Positions 40,987 to 49,847 of a stretch of 64,000 bases of DNA are shown here, piece by piece. Under the pieces are notes generated by a model. The model saw nothing but the letters and a program-made list of their open reading frames with translations, did no database searches and was not told where the DNA came from. The number at the start of each line of letters is the position of its first letter. Positions within the stretch are counted from its first letter, which is position 1. This stretch comes from Aerococcaceae bacterium DSM 111020 (lineage in GTDB: Bacteria; Bacillota; Bacilli; Lactobacillales; Aerococcaceae). The stretch is from the NCBI GenBank assembly GCA_015863185.1, contig JACBXP010000008.1:46940-110939 (forward strand). The letters are read 5' to 3'. The translations under genes were made by a program, and so were the position numbers.

Positions 40987-41823
40987 TCACTCCTCATATC
41001 GATTGTCCGTATAATAGGGAATATTCGTCGAATGAAGGCGACGATAGACGATAAATACTAATCCTACGATAATAAATAAAGCTGAAACCCATTGCGAAAT
41101 TCTCAAAGGACCTAGATATAAACTGTCTGTTCGCATCCCTTCTATCCACACTCGTCCTAAGCCATACCAAATAGCATATCCTGCGATAATTTCTCCCTCA
41201 AGAGCAAACTGTTTCTTTCTCCTAATATATATAAGTAAGAAGAATCCCACAAATGACCAAATCGATTCATATAAGAAAGTTGGATGATAATAAGTTCCTT
41301 GAATATTCATTTGTTCAATCAACCATCCAGGTAAATGCAATTTTTCTAAGAATAAACGGGACACTGGGCCACCATGTGCTTCCTGATTCATAAAATTAGC
41401 CCATCTTCCAATCGCTTGTCCTAACAATAATGTAGGAGCTATAATATCAAAATTTTCTACCACATTGATATTCTTCTTGCGACACAAATAAATTAGTGTT
41501 AGTCCAGCTCCGATAACAAAACCATAAATAGCCATACCACCATGCCAAATAGCAATAATTTCAGAAGGATTAGCTAAGTAATAATCCAGGCGAAATAATA
41601 CATAATATAATCGGGCACCGATCCCACCAAACAATAATGCCGGAAAAATAAGGTCAAACAATGTGTCCTCATCATAACCTTTACGTTGACCTTCACGGCG
41701 AATTAAAAAATCGCCCAATATAATCGCAATGACGATAATTATCGCATACCATCTAATAGAGAAAGGGCCTAATTCAAACGCAATTGGATTGAGAGCTCCT
41801 AGTATTTGTCGCACATAAAACAT
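40987..41823 (-). CDS. lgt: Prolipoprotein diacylglyceryl transferase
   Basis: Membrane enzyme that adds diacylglycerol from phosphatidylglycerol to the lipobox cysteine of prelipoproteins. The 278 residues have about seven hydrophobic spans and the motifs WHGGMAIYGF and the Lgt signature GRWANFMNQEAHGGP. The C-terminus carries YGLGRVWIEGMRTDSLYLG. Its start overlaps the hprK stop by one base (TAATG). The enzyme implies lipoproteins elsewhere in the genome, whereas the PstS-like protein in this window has no lipobox. Confidence 0.96.
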   Translation of the reverse strand: MFYVRQILGALNPIAFELGPFSIRWYAIIIVIAIILGDFLIRREGQRKGYDEDTLFDLIFPALLFGGIGARLYYVLFRLDYYLANPSEIIAIWHGGMAIYGFVIGAGLTLIYLCRKKNINVVENFDIIAPTLLLGQAIGRWANFMNQEAHGGPVSRLFLEKLHLPGWLIEQMNIQGTYYHPTFLYESIWSFVGFFLLIYIRRKKQFALEGEIIAGYAIWYGLGRVWIEGMRTDSLYLGPLRISQWVSALFIIVGLVFIVYRRLHSTNIPYYTDNRYEE

Positions 41824-42755
41824 TAATTATTCTCCGAATTCTGTTGAATCAATTCTGCTAAACGCTGATGGAAAGTTGTTTTAGCGTCATATCCCATCAA
41901 CATCGCCCGGTGATTCATCGCAGCAGATTCTATAATTGTTGATAAATTACGTCCAATCTTAACAGGAATTCTAATTTTTGGTACTTCAACATCAAAGATT
42001 TGTTGCGTCTCTTGATCAAACCCTAACCGATCATATTCCACTGTCCCATCATCAACGACGAGATCAATAATCAATTCCAATCGTTTCGACAAGCGTACTG
42101 CAGAGACACCATACAAGTGCATGACGTCAATAATACCTAATCCACGGATTTCGATTAAGTTTCTTAAAATCGCTGGCGCCTCACCAATAATCGTTCGTTC
42201 ATCTGTTTGATGAAATTCAACTCGGTCATCTGCTACCAGGCGATGGCCACGTTGAATTAACTCCAATCCAGTCTCTGATTTTCCTACGCCACTCGCTCCA
42301 ATAAGTAAAACACCCATTCCAAACACTTCAACAAATACACCATGCATCGATATCCGATCAGCTAAACGGCTCTCTAAAAAATTTGTAATATTAGATAATA
42401 CACGGCTTGTCTTAGATTTGCATATTAAAATAGGTATATGGTTATCATCTGCAACCTCGATCAATTCTGTCGGAATATCCATATCTCTGGATACAACAAC
42501 CATGGGAGTATCTTCAGTGCACATCGTTTCAAATATTTCATATCGTTCTTGGCTCGTTTTTATTTCTAAATAACTCATTTCTGTACGACCAATAAGTTGA
42601 ACACGTTCATGAGGAAAATAATCTGTATAACCTGTTAAAATTAATCCTGGCCTGGAAACCTCACTGGAGTAAATTAACCGATCCATGTATTCTTCCCCAT
42701 AAGCAATACGCACACTAAGATTTTCTACTACTTCTGCTACACTTACTGACTGCAT
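41823..42755 (-). CDS. hprK: HPr kinase/phosphorylase
   Basis: Bifunctional enzyme that phosphorylates Ser46 of HPr in response to fructose-1,6-bisphosphate and so drives CcpA-dependent catabolite repression. The 310 residues contain the P-loop GASGVGKSETGLELI, the catalytic HRLVADDRVEF and the family signature EIRGLGIIDVMHLYG. It is the first gene of the hprK-lgt-gpsA-trxB operon. Its relevance in this window is the cre site at the fru promoter. Confidence 0.97.
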   Translation of the reverse strand: MQSVSVAEVVENLSVRIAYGEEYMDRLIYSSEVSRPGLILTGYTDYFPHERVQLIGRTEMSYLEIKTSQERYEIFETMCTEDTPMVVVSRDMDIPTELIEVADDNHIPILICKSKTSRVLSNITNFLESRLADRISMHGVFVEVFGMGVLLIGASGVGKSETGLELIQRGHRLVADDRVEFHQTDERTIIGEAPAILRNLIEIRGLGIIDVMHLYGVSAVRLSKRLELIIDLVVDDGTVEYDRLGFDQETQQIFDVEVPKIRIPVKIGRNLSTIIESAAMNHRAMLMGYDAKTTFHQRLAELIQQNSENN

Positions 42756-42857
42756 TTGACATCCTCATTTCTTGATTATTCATTCCTCATTATAACACGA
42801 GTCAGTATGTCACTCCACCGAACCCTTTTTGAGATCATTCCTTCAATTCCTATAAAT

Positions 42858-42892
42858 AAAAATGGCGCAGTACTAATGTACTACGCCATTTT
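42858..42892 (-). terminator. Intrinsic terminator after the LiaY-like gene
   Basis: AAAATGGCG and CGCCATTTT enclose an inner AGTAC/GTACT stem (42859-42892), followed on the minus strand by TATTTATAG. Confidence 0.85.
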
Positions 42893-42908
42893 CACATTAT
42901 TATCAATA

Positions 42909-43211
42909 TTAAAAGTCGCTCCAGTCACTCTCATTGGGCTCTTTTTCTGGGGTGACATCTTTACGGCCATGAGATTGAGTTTTCTTAGTAAATGTTTCAA
43001 AAGGGTTTGCCTTATTACGACGAACTTCATAATCATTAGGAAGAACTAATGATAAGATAAGGTAAATCCAGAAGCCGGCACTCCCGCCTAAAAATAGTAG
43101 AACAAATATAATTCTAAAGATTGATGGATCAACGTTAAAATATTCACCTAACCCACCACAAACTCCAGCAATATGACGATCTGTTGTTGAACGATAGAGT
43201 CTTTTTTCCAT
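42909..43211 (-). CDS. PspC-domain membrane protein (LiaY-like)
   Basis: Protein of 100 residues. The PspC domain covers residues 1-60: LYRSTTDRHIAGVCGGLGEY followed by a long hydrophobic region (about 30-58, IFRIIFVLLFLGG and YLILSLVLP). A charged cytosolic tail follows. It is 20 bases downstream of the LiaX-like gene, with AAAGGAGAG before the ATG. In Enterococcus the liaXYZ genes encode a secreted or surface LiaX, a PspC-type LiaY and LiaZ in the daptomycin/antimicrobial peptide response. The pair here matches LiaX and LiaY; LiaZ is not seen. Confidence 0.88.
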   Translation of the reverse strand: MEKRLYRSTTDRHIAGVCGGLGEYFNVDPSIFRIIFVLLFLGGSAGFWIYLILSLVLPNDYEVRRNKANPFETFTKKTQSHGRKDVTPEKEPNESDWSDF

Positions 43212-43231
43212 GATTATCTCTCCTTTTAGTA

Positions 43232-44671
43232 TTAATAATTATCAGTATCTTTTATAAAAACATCTCCAGTGGTTACTGAAACATTTACATGAGCACTGGT
43301 TTCAGAATCACGAGTGACTGTATGACGTTGTTCTTTCGCTACAATAGAAGCATTTGTTAATCGAGAAAAAACTTCACCCATTGATGATTTAACATCTGCA
43401 TTTAATCCGATTTGTTCTGGTATTGCTATTTTAACATCTCCTGAGATTAATTTCACTGTGATATTAGACGCCTCGGGATTAACTTTAGTTAAGAATATAT
43501 CGGAATTCGCTGAATTAATCGTTAGATGATTTATATTTCCTTGATAGCGAATATCGCCATTAACATTTTGTATCTTTACTTGTTCAATATTGCTATTTTT
43601 TATCTTTAAATCACTATTGAATGTATCAATCATCAACGAATTTGATTGAATTTCATTCAAATGAATATCTCCATTTTTATGTTTTACAATAAAATAATCG
43701 GTCGATACATTATTGGCTATTAAATCGCCATGAACTAATTTTACTTCCAACTTATTAATCATTGTTTCAGGAATATAAATATCCAAATCTACAGCATATT
43801 TAGGGGACTTAATATTCATATCGAATGCTTGATCTTGATACTGAATGACATTTAATGATTCAAATTCATCAATTAATACTTCACCTTCACTACCAAATTC
43901 TCGGATTGTCAAGGCCGCGTAAATTGTTGATTTATCATGAGTATTCACCTTTGCCGAACCATTTAAAATTGAGATTGATATCTGTTCCAAACCTTCAACA
44001 TCATATTCATAAGATTTCTCAGTAATAATAGATTTTAACCACGGAACTTTTACTCCGATATCTGTATCTTTCATTTGGAAGCTATTCGATAAATCTTGAA
44101 CAACCGATTTAAGTGATTGTCCTAATGTTTTTGTTTCATTCGCAAAGGTTTTTCCTACGCGTTTAGCTGAATGTGCATGCTCATTGATAAATTGTTTCAC
44201 ATCTTCAGAATATTGATTCAATTTTTCTGATTGAATCTGATCATAAGCTACTTGGGAAAGATTCAATGATTCTGTCGTCGCTTCAATTTTTTGCGTTAAC
44301 TGTGCTTCTTGCTCCTTTAATTCCTTCAATTGTACTTCCATCTCTTCGGTTAAGTCGTCAATTTCCTGGAATATTTCTAATTCTCTCAAACGCTGTTTGA
44401 CAATAACCAGTGCTTCTTCTTGCTTTTTCTTCTGTTCAGAGAACTCTTTGATTTCATCACGCAAATCATCTTGTTCTTTCGTCATTTGGCTCTCTTCTGC
44501 CTTCATCGCTTCTTGATATTCTTCTGAGAAATAATCTGCTTCATTTGCTTTTTTATTTTTATGCATATCATCTGCAATTTCTTGGTGACCAGCGGCTTCC
44601 AATAACTCTAGTGCTTCATCCATTGTAAGAACATTCTGTTTAACGAGCTCAATGATTCTTTCTTTTTCCAT
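43232..44671 (-). CDS. LiaX-like envelope stress protein (DUF4097 beta-repeat domain)
   Basis: Protein of 479 residues. The N-terminal segment MEKERIIELVKQNVLTMDEA is a short helical domain found in LiaX and YvlB-type proteins. A long coiled coil (about 50-145) and a linker follow, and the C-terminal half (about 215-479) is a DUF4097-type beta-helix with repeated short strands (VHGDLIANNV, HKNGDIHLNEI, VNGDIRYQGNI). No signal peptide or lipobox is seen. In Enterococcus faecalis LiaX senses antimicrobial peptides and restrains the LiaR response. The start is the ATG at 44671; a TTG at 44677 is also possible with the same GGAGG site. Confidence 0.85.
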   Translation of the reverse strand: MEKERIIELVKQNVLTMDEALELLEAAGHQEIADDMHKNKKANEADYFSEEYQEAMKAEESQMTKEQDDLRDEIKEFSEQKKKQEEALVIVKQRLRELEIFQEIDDLTEEMEVQLKELKEQEAQLTQKIEATTESLNLSQVAYDQIQSEKLNQYSEDVKQFINEHAHSAKRVGKTFANETKTLGQSLKSVVQDLSNSFQMKDTDIGVKVPWLKSIITEKSYEYDVEGLEQISISILNGSAKVNTHDKSTIYAALTIREFGSEGEVLIDEFESLNVIQYQDQAFDMNIKSPKYAVDLDIYIPETMINKLEVKLVHGDLIANNVSTDYFIVKHKNGDIHLNEIQSNSLMIDTFNSDLKIKNSNIEQVKIQNVNGDIRYQGNINHLTINSANSDIFLTKVNPEASNITVKLISGDVKIAIPEQIGLNADVKSSMGEVFSRLTNASIVAKEQRHTVTRDSETSAHVNVSVTTGDVFIKDTDNY

Positions 44672-44754
44672 GAGCAACTCGCCTCCTGTTTATTTTTATT
44701 AAATAGTTTACCTCTGTTTACAATCTTATTATGCCAAATTTTAACACTGTAATC

Positions 44755-44772
44755 ATAGGTCTTGAGGCCTAT
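44755..44772. promoter_or_regulatory. Imperfect palindrome upstream of the LiaX-like gene
   Basis: ATAGGTCTTGAGGCCTAT has seven of nine pairs symmetric and lies 84 bases upstream of the LiaX-like start. Its position suits an activator such as LiaR, but I cannot match it firmly to a known LiaR box. Confidence 0.3.
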
Positions 44773-44822
44773 CTTATACAGAATTCTGCGAATATAATAA
44801 AAAATACAACTTTAGTATGAAA

Positions 44823-44856
44823 AAACTCTTCAAGTTCTTTATAACTTGAAGAGTTT
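44823..44856 (-). terminator. Intrinsic terminator after uvrA
   Basis: AAACTCTTCAAGTT pairs perfectly with AACTTGAAGAGTTT, followed on the minus strand by TTTCATAC. Confidence 0.9.
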
Positions 44857-44865
44857 ACATAGCGA

Positions 44866-47694
44866 TTATTTATTATTAAACAATTTCTTTAAATACTGTC
44901 CAGTATAGCTTTCAGGAACTTCTGCGACTTCTTCAGGTGTTCCTGTCGCAATAACTTGACCACCACCGACGCCACCTTCAGGCCCCATATCAATAATATA
45001 ATCCGCTGTCTTGATAACATCTAAATTATGCTCGATAACAACAACGGTATTCCCTGCATCGACTAATCGATCAAGGACTAATAATAAGCGTTTAATATCA
45101 TCTGGGTGAAGCCCTGTCGTCGGTTCATCTAGAATATAAAAGGTATCTCCTGTTGAGACTCTTTGCAATTCAGAAGCTAACTTCATTCTTTGAGCTTCTC
45201 CTCCTGATAATGTCGTTGCTGACTGTCCCAATTGTATATAGCCTAGTCCGACATCTGCTAATGTCTGTAATTTTCTTTTTATTTTTGGTATATTTTCAAA
45301 GAAAATCAGCGATTCATTGATCGTCATATTTAGTACATCCGCGATATTTTTTTCTTTGTAACGAATTTCAAGTGTTTCAGAATTATAACGGGTTCCATGA
45401 CAAACTTCACAAGGAACATAAACATCTGGTAAAAAGTGCATTTCAATTTGTTTTATCCCTGCACCTTTGCACGCCTCACAGCGCCCACCTTTGGTATTAA
45501 AACTAAATCGTCCTTTTTGGTACCCTCTTAATTTTGCATCATTGGTTTGGGCAAATAAATCACGAATATCATCAAAGACTCCCGTATATGTCGCTGGGTT
45601 GCTTCGCGGGGTACGACCGATTGGGCTTTGATCAATATCAATCACTTTTTCCAAGCCTTCCCATCCAGTAATTTCATCAAAGTCGCCGGGTCTTTCTTTT
45701 GTACTTGTCAGTCTTTTTGTAAGAGCAATTTTCACAATTCGATTGACCAAACTACTCTTGCCAGAACCGGAAACACCAGTAACAGCTGTAAAACGACCAA
45801 TCGGGAAGGAGACATCAATATTTTTTAAATTATTTTCACGGGCTCCTGTGACGGTTACCCAGCCGTGGTCTTCACTGCGTCTCTCACTAGGGACTTCTAT
45901 TTTTTCTTCTCCAGATAGATAACGGCCCGTAATAGAATTTGAATCCTCCATTACCTCTTCAGGTGTTCCAGCAGCAACAATATACCCCCCCTGTTCGCCG
46001 GCACCAGGTCCAATATCCACAATATAATCCGCTTCTAACATGGTTTCATCATCATGCTCAACTACAACCAATGTGTTTCCAAGATCACGCATTTGTTTCA
46101 TTGAATTGATGAGTCGTGCATTATCTCTTTGATGTAATCCGATCGACGGTTCATCCAAAATGTAAAGCACACCTGATAAATTTGAGCCTATTTGAGTAGC
46201 TAAACGAATACGTTGAGCTTCACCACCCGAAAGCGATCCTGCTACACGATCTAATGTTAAATAATCTAATCCAACATTATTGAGAAAATTCAAACGATCA
46301 TTGATTTCTTTAAAAATAGGAGCACTTATCTGTTCATTTTCGGATGAGAAATTAAGATTCGTGATGTAATGATATGCGTCTTCAATCGATTGTTCAGTAA
46401 ATTCAGCAATATTTTTATCACCAACATATACTGAAAGCGCCTCAGAATTCAAACGTTGTCCTTTGCATGTCGGACAAGGTAATTCATACATATAATCACG
46501 CATCTGCTCTCTAACAAATTCTGAACTCGAATCTTGATAGCGTCTTTCAATATTGTTAAGTATTCCTTCGAAAGAATTCATTTCTGATGTCTTCATTCCA
46601 CTCCGAATACCTTTATATCTAAATTTAAACGTTACATCATCCGTTCCATTGAGCACGAGATCTTGTTGTTCTTCTGTTAACTCTTTAAAAGGGATGTCTA
46701 TAGGGATATCCTGGCTTTCACAAAAAGCCAGAAGCATCGCATGATAAAAATAGGTTGAATTGTTCTTCCAAGGCGCTAATGCCCCCTCATCTAAAGTTAA
46801 TTCTTTATTAGGAACCACTAAGTCAACATCTACTGACAAACGTACTCCGATTCCATCACAACTTGGACAAGCTCCAAAAGGTGCATTAAAAGAAAAAAGA
46901 CGGGGCTCTAATGCATCGATAGTAAAGTCACAAAGTGGGCAAGCATAGTGTTCATTGAAGTATAACTGTTCGCCATCAATGATATCTACAATCATATATC
47001 CATCTGAGAAACGAAGCGCCTGTTCCACTGAATCAAACAAACGCGTTCTGATTCCATCTTTGATAATCAGACGATCCATAATTACTTCTATCGTGTGTTT
47101 TTTATTTTTTTCTAATTCAGGTACTTCTGTTATATCATAGATCTCACCATCTATTCTCACCCGAACGTAACCATCTTTTTTAATTTTTTCTAAAACCTGT
47201 TTGTGTTGACCACGTTTTTCTCGAATGGCAGGCGATAATAGTTGAATTCGAGTTCTATCCGGTAAGTCTTCTATTTTGTTCACAATTTGTTCCGGAGATT
47301 GGCGTTCAATCGGAATATGATGATTCGGACAATAAGGTGTTCCTACACGAGCATATAATAATCTTAAATAATCATTAATCTCTGTCGCCGTTCCTACCGT
47401 TGATCTAGGATTGTGACTCGTTGTCTTTTGATCAATCGAAATGGCTGGACTTAATCCTTCAATTGAATCAACATCCGGCTTATCCATTTGACCTAAAAAT
47501 TGTCGAGCATAGGCTGATAAACTCTCTACATAACGTCTCTGACCTTCAGCATATAATGTGTCAAAGGCAAGAGAACTCTTACCAGATCCTGATAGTCCTG
47601 TCATCACAATTAATTTGTTTCTTGGTAATTCAATTGATATATCTTTTAAATTATGGGTTCTAGCACCCTTAACATTTATTGTATCTCGAGCCAT
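44866..47694 (-). CDS. uvrA: Excinuclease ABC subunit UvrA
   Basis: Damage-recognition ATPase of nucleotide excision repair. The 942 residues hold two ABC modules: Walker [15 protein letters not shown] near residue 32 and [12 protein letters not shown] near 640, with two LSGGEAQR signatures. Zinc fingers are [15 protein letters not shown]...CPSC and [14 protein letters not shown]...CEVC. Usually uvrB lies just upstream; here it is absent from the window, so uvrA stands alone with its own SOS-type operator and terminator. Confidence 0.97.
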   Translation of the reverse strand: MARDTINVKGARTHNLKDISIELPRNKLIVMTGLSGSGKSSLAFDTLYAEGQRRYVESLSAYARQFLGQMDKPDVDSIEGLSPAISIDQKTTSHNPRSTVGTATEINDYLRLLYARVGTPYCPNHHIPIERQSPEQIVNKIEDLPDRTRIQLLSPAIREKRGQHKQVLEKIKKDGYVRVRIDGEIYDITEVPELEKNKKHTIEVIMDRLIIKDGIRTRLFDSVEQALRFSDGYMIVDIIDGEQLYFNEHYACPLCDFTIDALEPRLFSFNAPFGACPSCDGIGVRLSVDVDLVVPNKELTLDEGALAPWKNNSTYFYHAMLLAFCESQDIPIDIPFKELTEEQQDLVLNGTDDVTFKFRYKGIRSGMKTSEMNSFEGILNNIERRYQDSSSEFVREQMRDYMYELPCPTCKGQRLNSEALSVYVGDKNIAEFTEQSIEDAYHYITNLNFSSENEQISAPIFKEINDRLNFLNNVGLDYLTLDRVAGSLSGGEAQRIRLATQIGSNLSGVLYILDEPSIGLHQRDNARLINSMKQMRDLGNTLVVVEHDDETMLEADYIVDIGPGAGEQGGYIVAAGTPEEVMEDSNSITGRYLSGEEKIEVPSERRSEDHGWVTVTGARENNLKNIDVSFPIGRFTAVTGVSGSGKSSLVNRIVKIALTKRLTSTKERPGDFDEITGWEGLEKVIDIDQSPIGRTPRSNPATYTGVFDDIRDLFAQTNDAKLRGYQKGRFSFNTKGGRCEACKGAGIKQIEMHFLPDVYVPCEVCHGTRYNSETLEIRYKEKNIADVLNMTINESLIFFENIPKIKRKLQTLADVGLGYIQLGQSATTLSGGEAQRMKLASELQRVSTGDTFYILDEPTTGLHPDDIKRLLLVLDRLVDAGNTVVVIEHNLDVIKTADYIIDMGPEGGVGGGQVIATGTPEEVAEVPESYTGQYLKKLFNNK

Positions 47695-47727
47695 TTTATC
47701 CGCTCCTTCGTTATAATTTCCTACAAT

Positions 47728-47768
47728 ATTATATCATATCACAAAAATATAGACGAAACATTTGTTCG
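47728..47768 (-). promoter_or_regulatory. uvrA promoter with LexA (SOS) box
   Basis: On the minus strand CGAACAAATGTTTC (47768-47755) matches the Gram-positive LexA/DinR box CGAACRNRYGTTYC at every position. It overlaps a weak -35 (TCGTCT, 47756-47751) that is 17 bases from TATAAT (47733-47728). This predicts DNA-damage induction of uvrA. Confidence 0.75.
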
Positions 47769-47781
47769 TATATGAGATTGA

Positions 47782-47832
47782 TTGATTCTGAAAATCCATT
47801 CCTATATAATAGCCATGTATATAATAGCCATG
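47782..47832 (+). promoter_or_regulatory. CPBP protease promoter with tandemly duplicated -10 segment
   Basis: TTGATT (47782-47787), 17 bases, then TATAAT (47805-47810). The 15-base segment TATATAATAGCCATG occurs twice in perfect tandem (47803-47817 and 47818-47832), giving a second TATAAT at 47820-47825 that lacks a well-placed -35. Confidence 0.6.
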
Positions 47833-47858
47833 TATTCTAAAAAAGAAAGTGAGCGACT

Positions 47859-48569
47859 ATGAAGCAATATCATTTAACATTATTCGACCGATTCAAAGGT
47901 ATCCTTTGGGCTGTGCTATGGTTTATGCTCGATCAAGGAGTTGTCGCATTAATTCTCGGAGGCATTGACCTTGAAGGCTCTGCTCCTAACGGTGCTAAAA
48001 TGCTCCAGGTATTTGGCATTTTGTTGGTATGTTTGCTTTCATGGTTAGCCATTAAATTTTATCGCAAACATCCTTTTGTTTCTGAAAATCTTCCTTTTAA
48101 ACGAGATGATTTATTAAAATCTGTCGGTTATTATTTTGTCCTGATTTTTGTAACGGGAATCATTAGTTATATAATGTCTTCACAAGGCATCGAAAATACT
48201 GAGAATCAACAATTACTTGAATCATTTATTTCTGATCAAACAAGTACTTTAGGTTTAATTTCATACGGTTTTGTCATCGTTATTTTGGCACCTTTCATAG
48301 AAGAATTAGTCTTTAGAGGAATATTTACTTCTCGAGTATTACCAGAATTTCCCTGGTTAGCTGGAATTATTTCTAGTATTTTATTCGCATTGATGCATAT
48401 TCCTACAGATATTTGGTCGTTTTTACTTTACTTTAGCATGAGTCTTATATTGCATGTATCCTATTTACGCCGTGGACAATTAAAAGATAGTATTGCATTA
48501 CATCTCATAAATAATGGTGTCTCTTATTTGTTATTGATTCTGATGTTAAAGGGAATAATACAAGGATAA
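47859..48569 (+). CDS. CPBP family intramembrane metalloprotease
   Basis: Membrane protein of 236 residues with about six hydrophobic spans and the Abi/CPBP motifs: the glutamate pair and arginine in EELVFRGIF (Glu148, Glu149, Arg153), FALMHIP with its histidine near 179, and a C-terminal HLINNGVSY. Related proteins process bacteriocin precursors, give self-immunity or cleave membrane-anchored regulators. No bacteriocin-like gene is next to it. It is divergent from uvrA. The ribosome site is AAAGAAAGTGAG. Confidence 0.85.
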   Translation: MKQYHLTLFDRFKGILWAVLWFMLDQGVVALILGGIDLEGSAPNGAKMLQVFGILLVCLLSWLAIKFYRKHPFVSENLPFKRDDLLKSVGYYFVLIFVTGIISYIMSSQGIENTENQQLLESFISDQTSTLGLISYGFVIVILAPFIEELVFRGIFTSRVLPEFPWLAGIISSILFALMHIPTDIWSFLLYFSMSLILHVSYLRRGQLKDSIALHLINNGVSYLLLILMLKGIIQG

Positions 48570-48584
48570 AACATTCTAAACATT

Positions 48585-48617
48585 AAAATCGCCAGCAAAA
48601 TTTGCTGGCGATTTTTT
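48585..48617 (+). terminator. Intrinsic terminator after the CPBP gene
   Basis: ATCGCCAGCAAA pairs with TTTGCTGGCGAT and is followed by TTTTTAT on the plus strand. Confidence 0.88.
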
Positions 48618-48622
48618 ATCAC

Positions 48623-48648
48623 AATAAAAAGAGAGCCGAAGCTCTCTC
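48623..48648 (-). terminator. UUCG-tetraloop terminator after the PstS-like gene
   Basis: On the minus strand AGAGAGC-TTCG-GCTCTCT is followed by TTTTTATTG; a compact stem with the very stable UUCG loop. Confidence 0.9.
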
Positions 48649-48670
48649 ATGTGGTATACTAAAAAATTAA

Positions 48671-49666
48671 TTAATTAGAAGATTCTTCTGTTGATTCTTC
48701 AGATGTTGCTTCTTCTGCTTCTTCTGATGCTGCTGATTCTTCAGTAGATTCCTCTGTCGACTCTTCTTCAGTAGATTCTTCTGTTGATTCTGTCGCTTCA
48801 ATAGCTAATGCATCTTCCCAAGTTGTAACTTCACCTAAGAAAATTTGTTTTATTGCTTCTAATGCTAAATCTTCAGCAGGATTATCTTTATGAACGATGA
48901 CAGCAATACCATCTAAAGCAATTGCATCATGCTCTAATACTTCTTGCTCTTCTTCAGACAATTCACGTGAAGCCATACCTAAATCAGCTGTTCCATTTTG
49001 AGCAGCTTCCATACCAGCAGATGACCCATTTGATGTAATATTAATAGTTACACCTTCATTCAACGCTTGGTATTCTTCTGCTAATTTCTCAACAACTGGT
49101 GTTACTGAAGTCGAACCAACAATTTCAACTGTTCCTTCTAAACCTGAAGCTTCATAAGCTGGCCCTTCAGTTCCTTCTTCTGTTGATGCTACATATCCTT
49201 CTGCTTCAACGATAGATTGTCCATCGCCTGAATCAATAAATGCTTTGAAGTCTTGAGCTACTTCTGACAACTCTTCATCTTTAGACCAAGCTAAGTTAAA
49301 TGGACGCGCGATTGGATAGTCGCCTGATTTGATTGTTTCTGCTGATGCTTCAACACCATTGACTGTAAGTGCTTTTACAGAGTCATCTAACGAACCTAAT
49401 GAGATATAACCAATTGATTGCTCATCTCCAGCAACTGTTTGCATTACCCCGTTAGTTGAGTTTTGAATAACAGCTGTCTGTGTTGTCATATCATCTTCGT
49501 TTTCATCAACTACTTCAACAATTTCTACGAATGCTGAACGAGTTCCTGATCCGTCTTCACGAGATACGACATTGATTTGACCTGTTTGTGCGAATGCTGG
49601 TACTACAGATGATAACACTAAACCAGCTGACGCTAAAAATGGCATAACTTTAATAGATTTTTTCAT
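48671..49666 (-). CDS. Circularly permuted PstS-like phosphate-binding protein with Ser/Thr/Glu tail
   Basis: Secreted protein of 331 residues. A signal peptide (cleavage likely near AFAQ, 24-27) is directly followed by what is normally the second half of PstS: INVVSREDGSGTRSAF (31-46), NSTNGVMQTVAGDE, IGYISLGSLDDSVKAL and VEAEGYV (153-159). After a linker of about 22 residues comes the normally first half: EIVGSTSVTPVVEKLAEEY (181-199), SNGSSAGMEAA (212-222), GMASREL and IFLGEVTTW (275-283). The end is a Ser/Thr/Glu tail (about 288-331). All phosphate-binding loops are kept, but their order is reversed. There is no lipobox cysteine and no LPxTG. It is monocistronic behind Pho-box-like repeats; pstC, pstA and pstB are not nearby. 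Confidence 0.88.
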   Translation of the reverse strand: MKKSIKVMPFLASAGLVLSSVVPAFAQTGQINVVSREDGSGTRSAFVEIVEVVDENEDDMTTQTAVIQNSTNGVMQTVAGDEQSIGYISLGSLDDSVKALTVNGVEASAETIKSGDYPIARPFNLAWSKDEELSEVAQDFKAFIDSGDGQSIVEAEGYVASTEEGTEGPAYEASGLEGTVEIVGSTSVTPVVEKLAEEYQALNEGVTINITSNGSSAGMEAAQNGTADLGMASRELSEEEQEVLEHDAIALDGIAVIVHKDNPAEDLALEAIKQIFLGEVTTWEDALAIEATESTEESTEEESTEESTEESAASEEAEEATSEESTEESSN

Positions 49667-49757
49667 TAAATGAACGCTCCTTTATAATTGTCATAATTGA
49701 CTGCAACATTCCACGCTGAACTGAGTAAATCAGTACACTATCAATGTAACATAATTG

Positions 49758-49796
49758 TGTAAATAAGACGTAAAAAAAGTGTTAATTTTATGTAAA
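49758..49796 (-). promoter_or_regulatory. PhoP-box array upstream of the PstS-like gene
   Basis: Read on the minus strand: TTTACA (49796-49791), TTAACA (49785-49780), TTTACG (49774-49769), TTTACA (49763-49758), each separated by exactly five bases. This is the TT(A/T/C)ACA-N5 direct-repeat layout of PhoP-binding regions in Bacillus. A fifth partial copy (GTTACA) follows after seven bases. The last full box ends about 92 bases before the start codon. Confidence 0.7.
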
Positions 49797-49847
49797 TTTT
49801 AAAATGACTGCTCTTTCTATATAATATTTAATACAAATTTTGAGATA

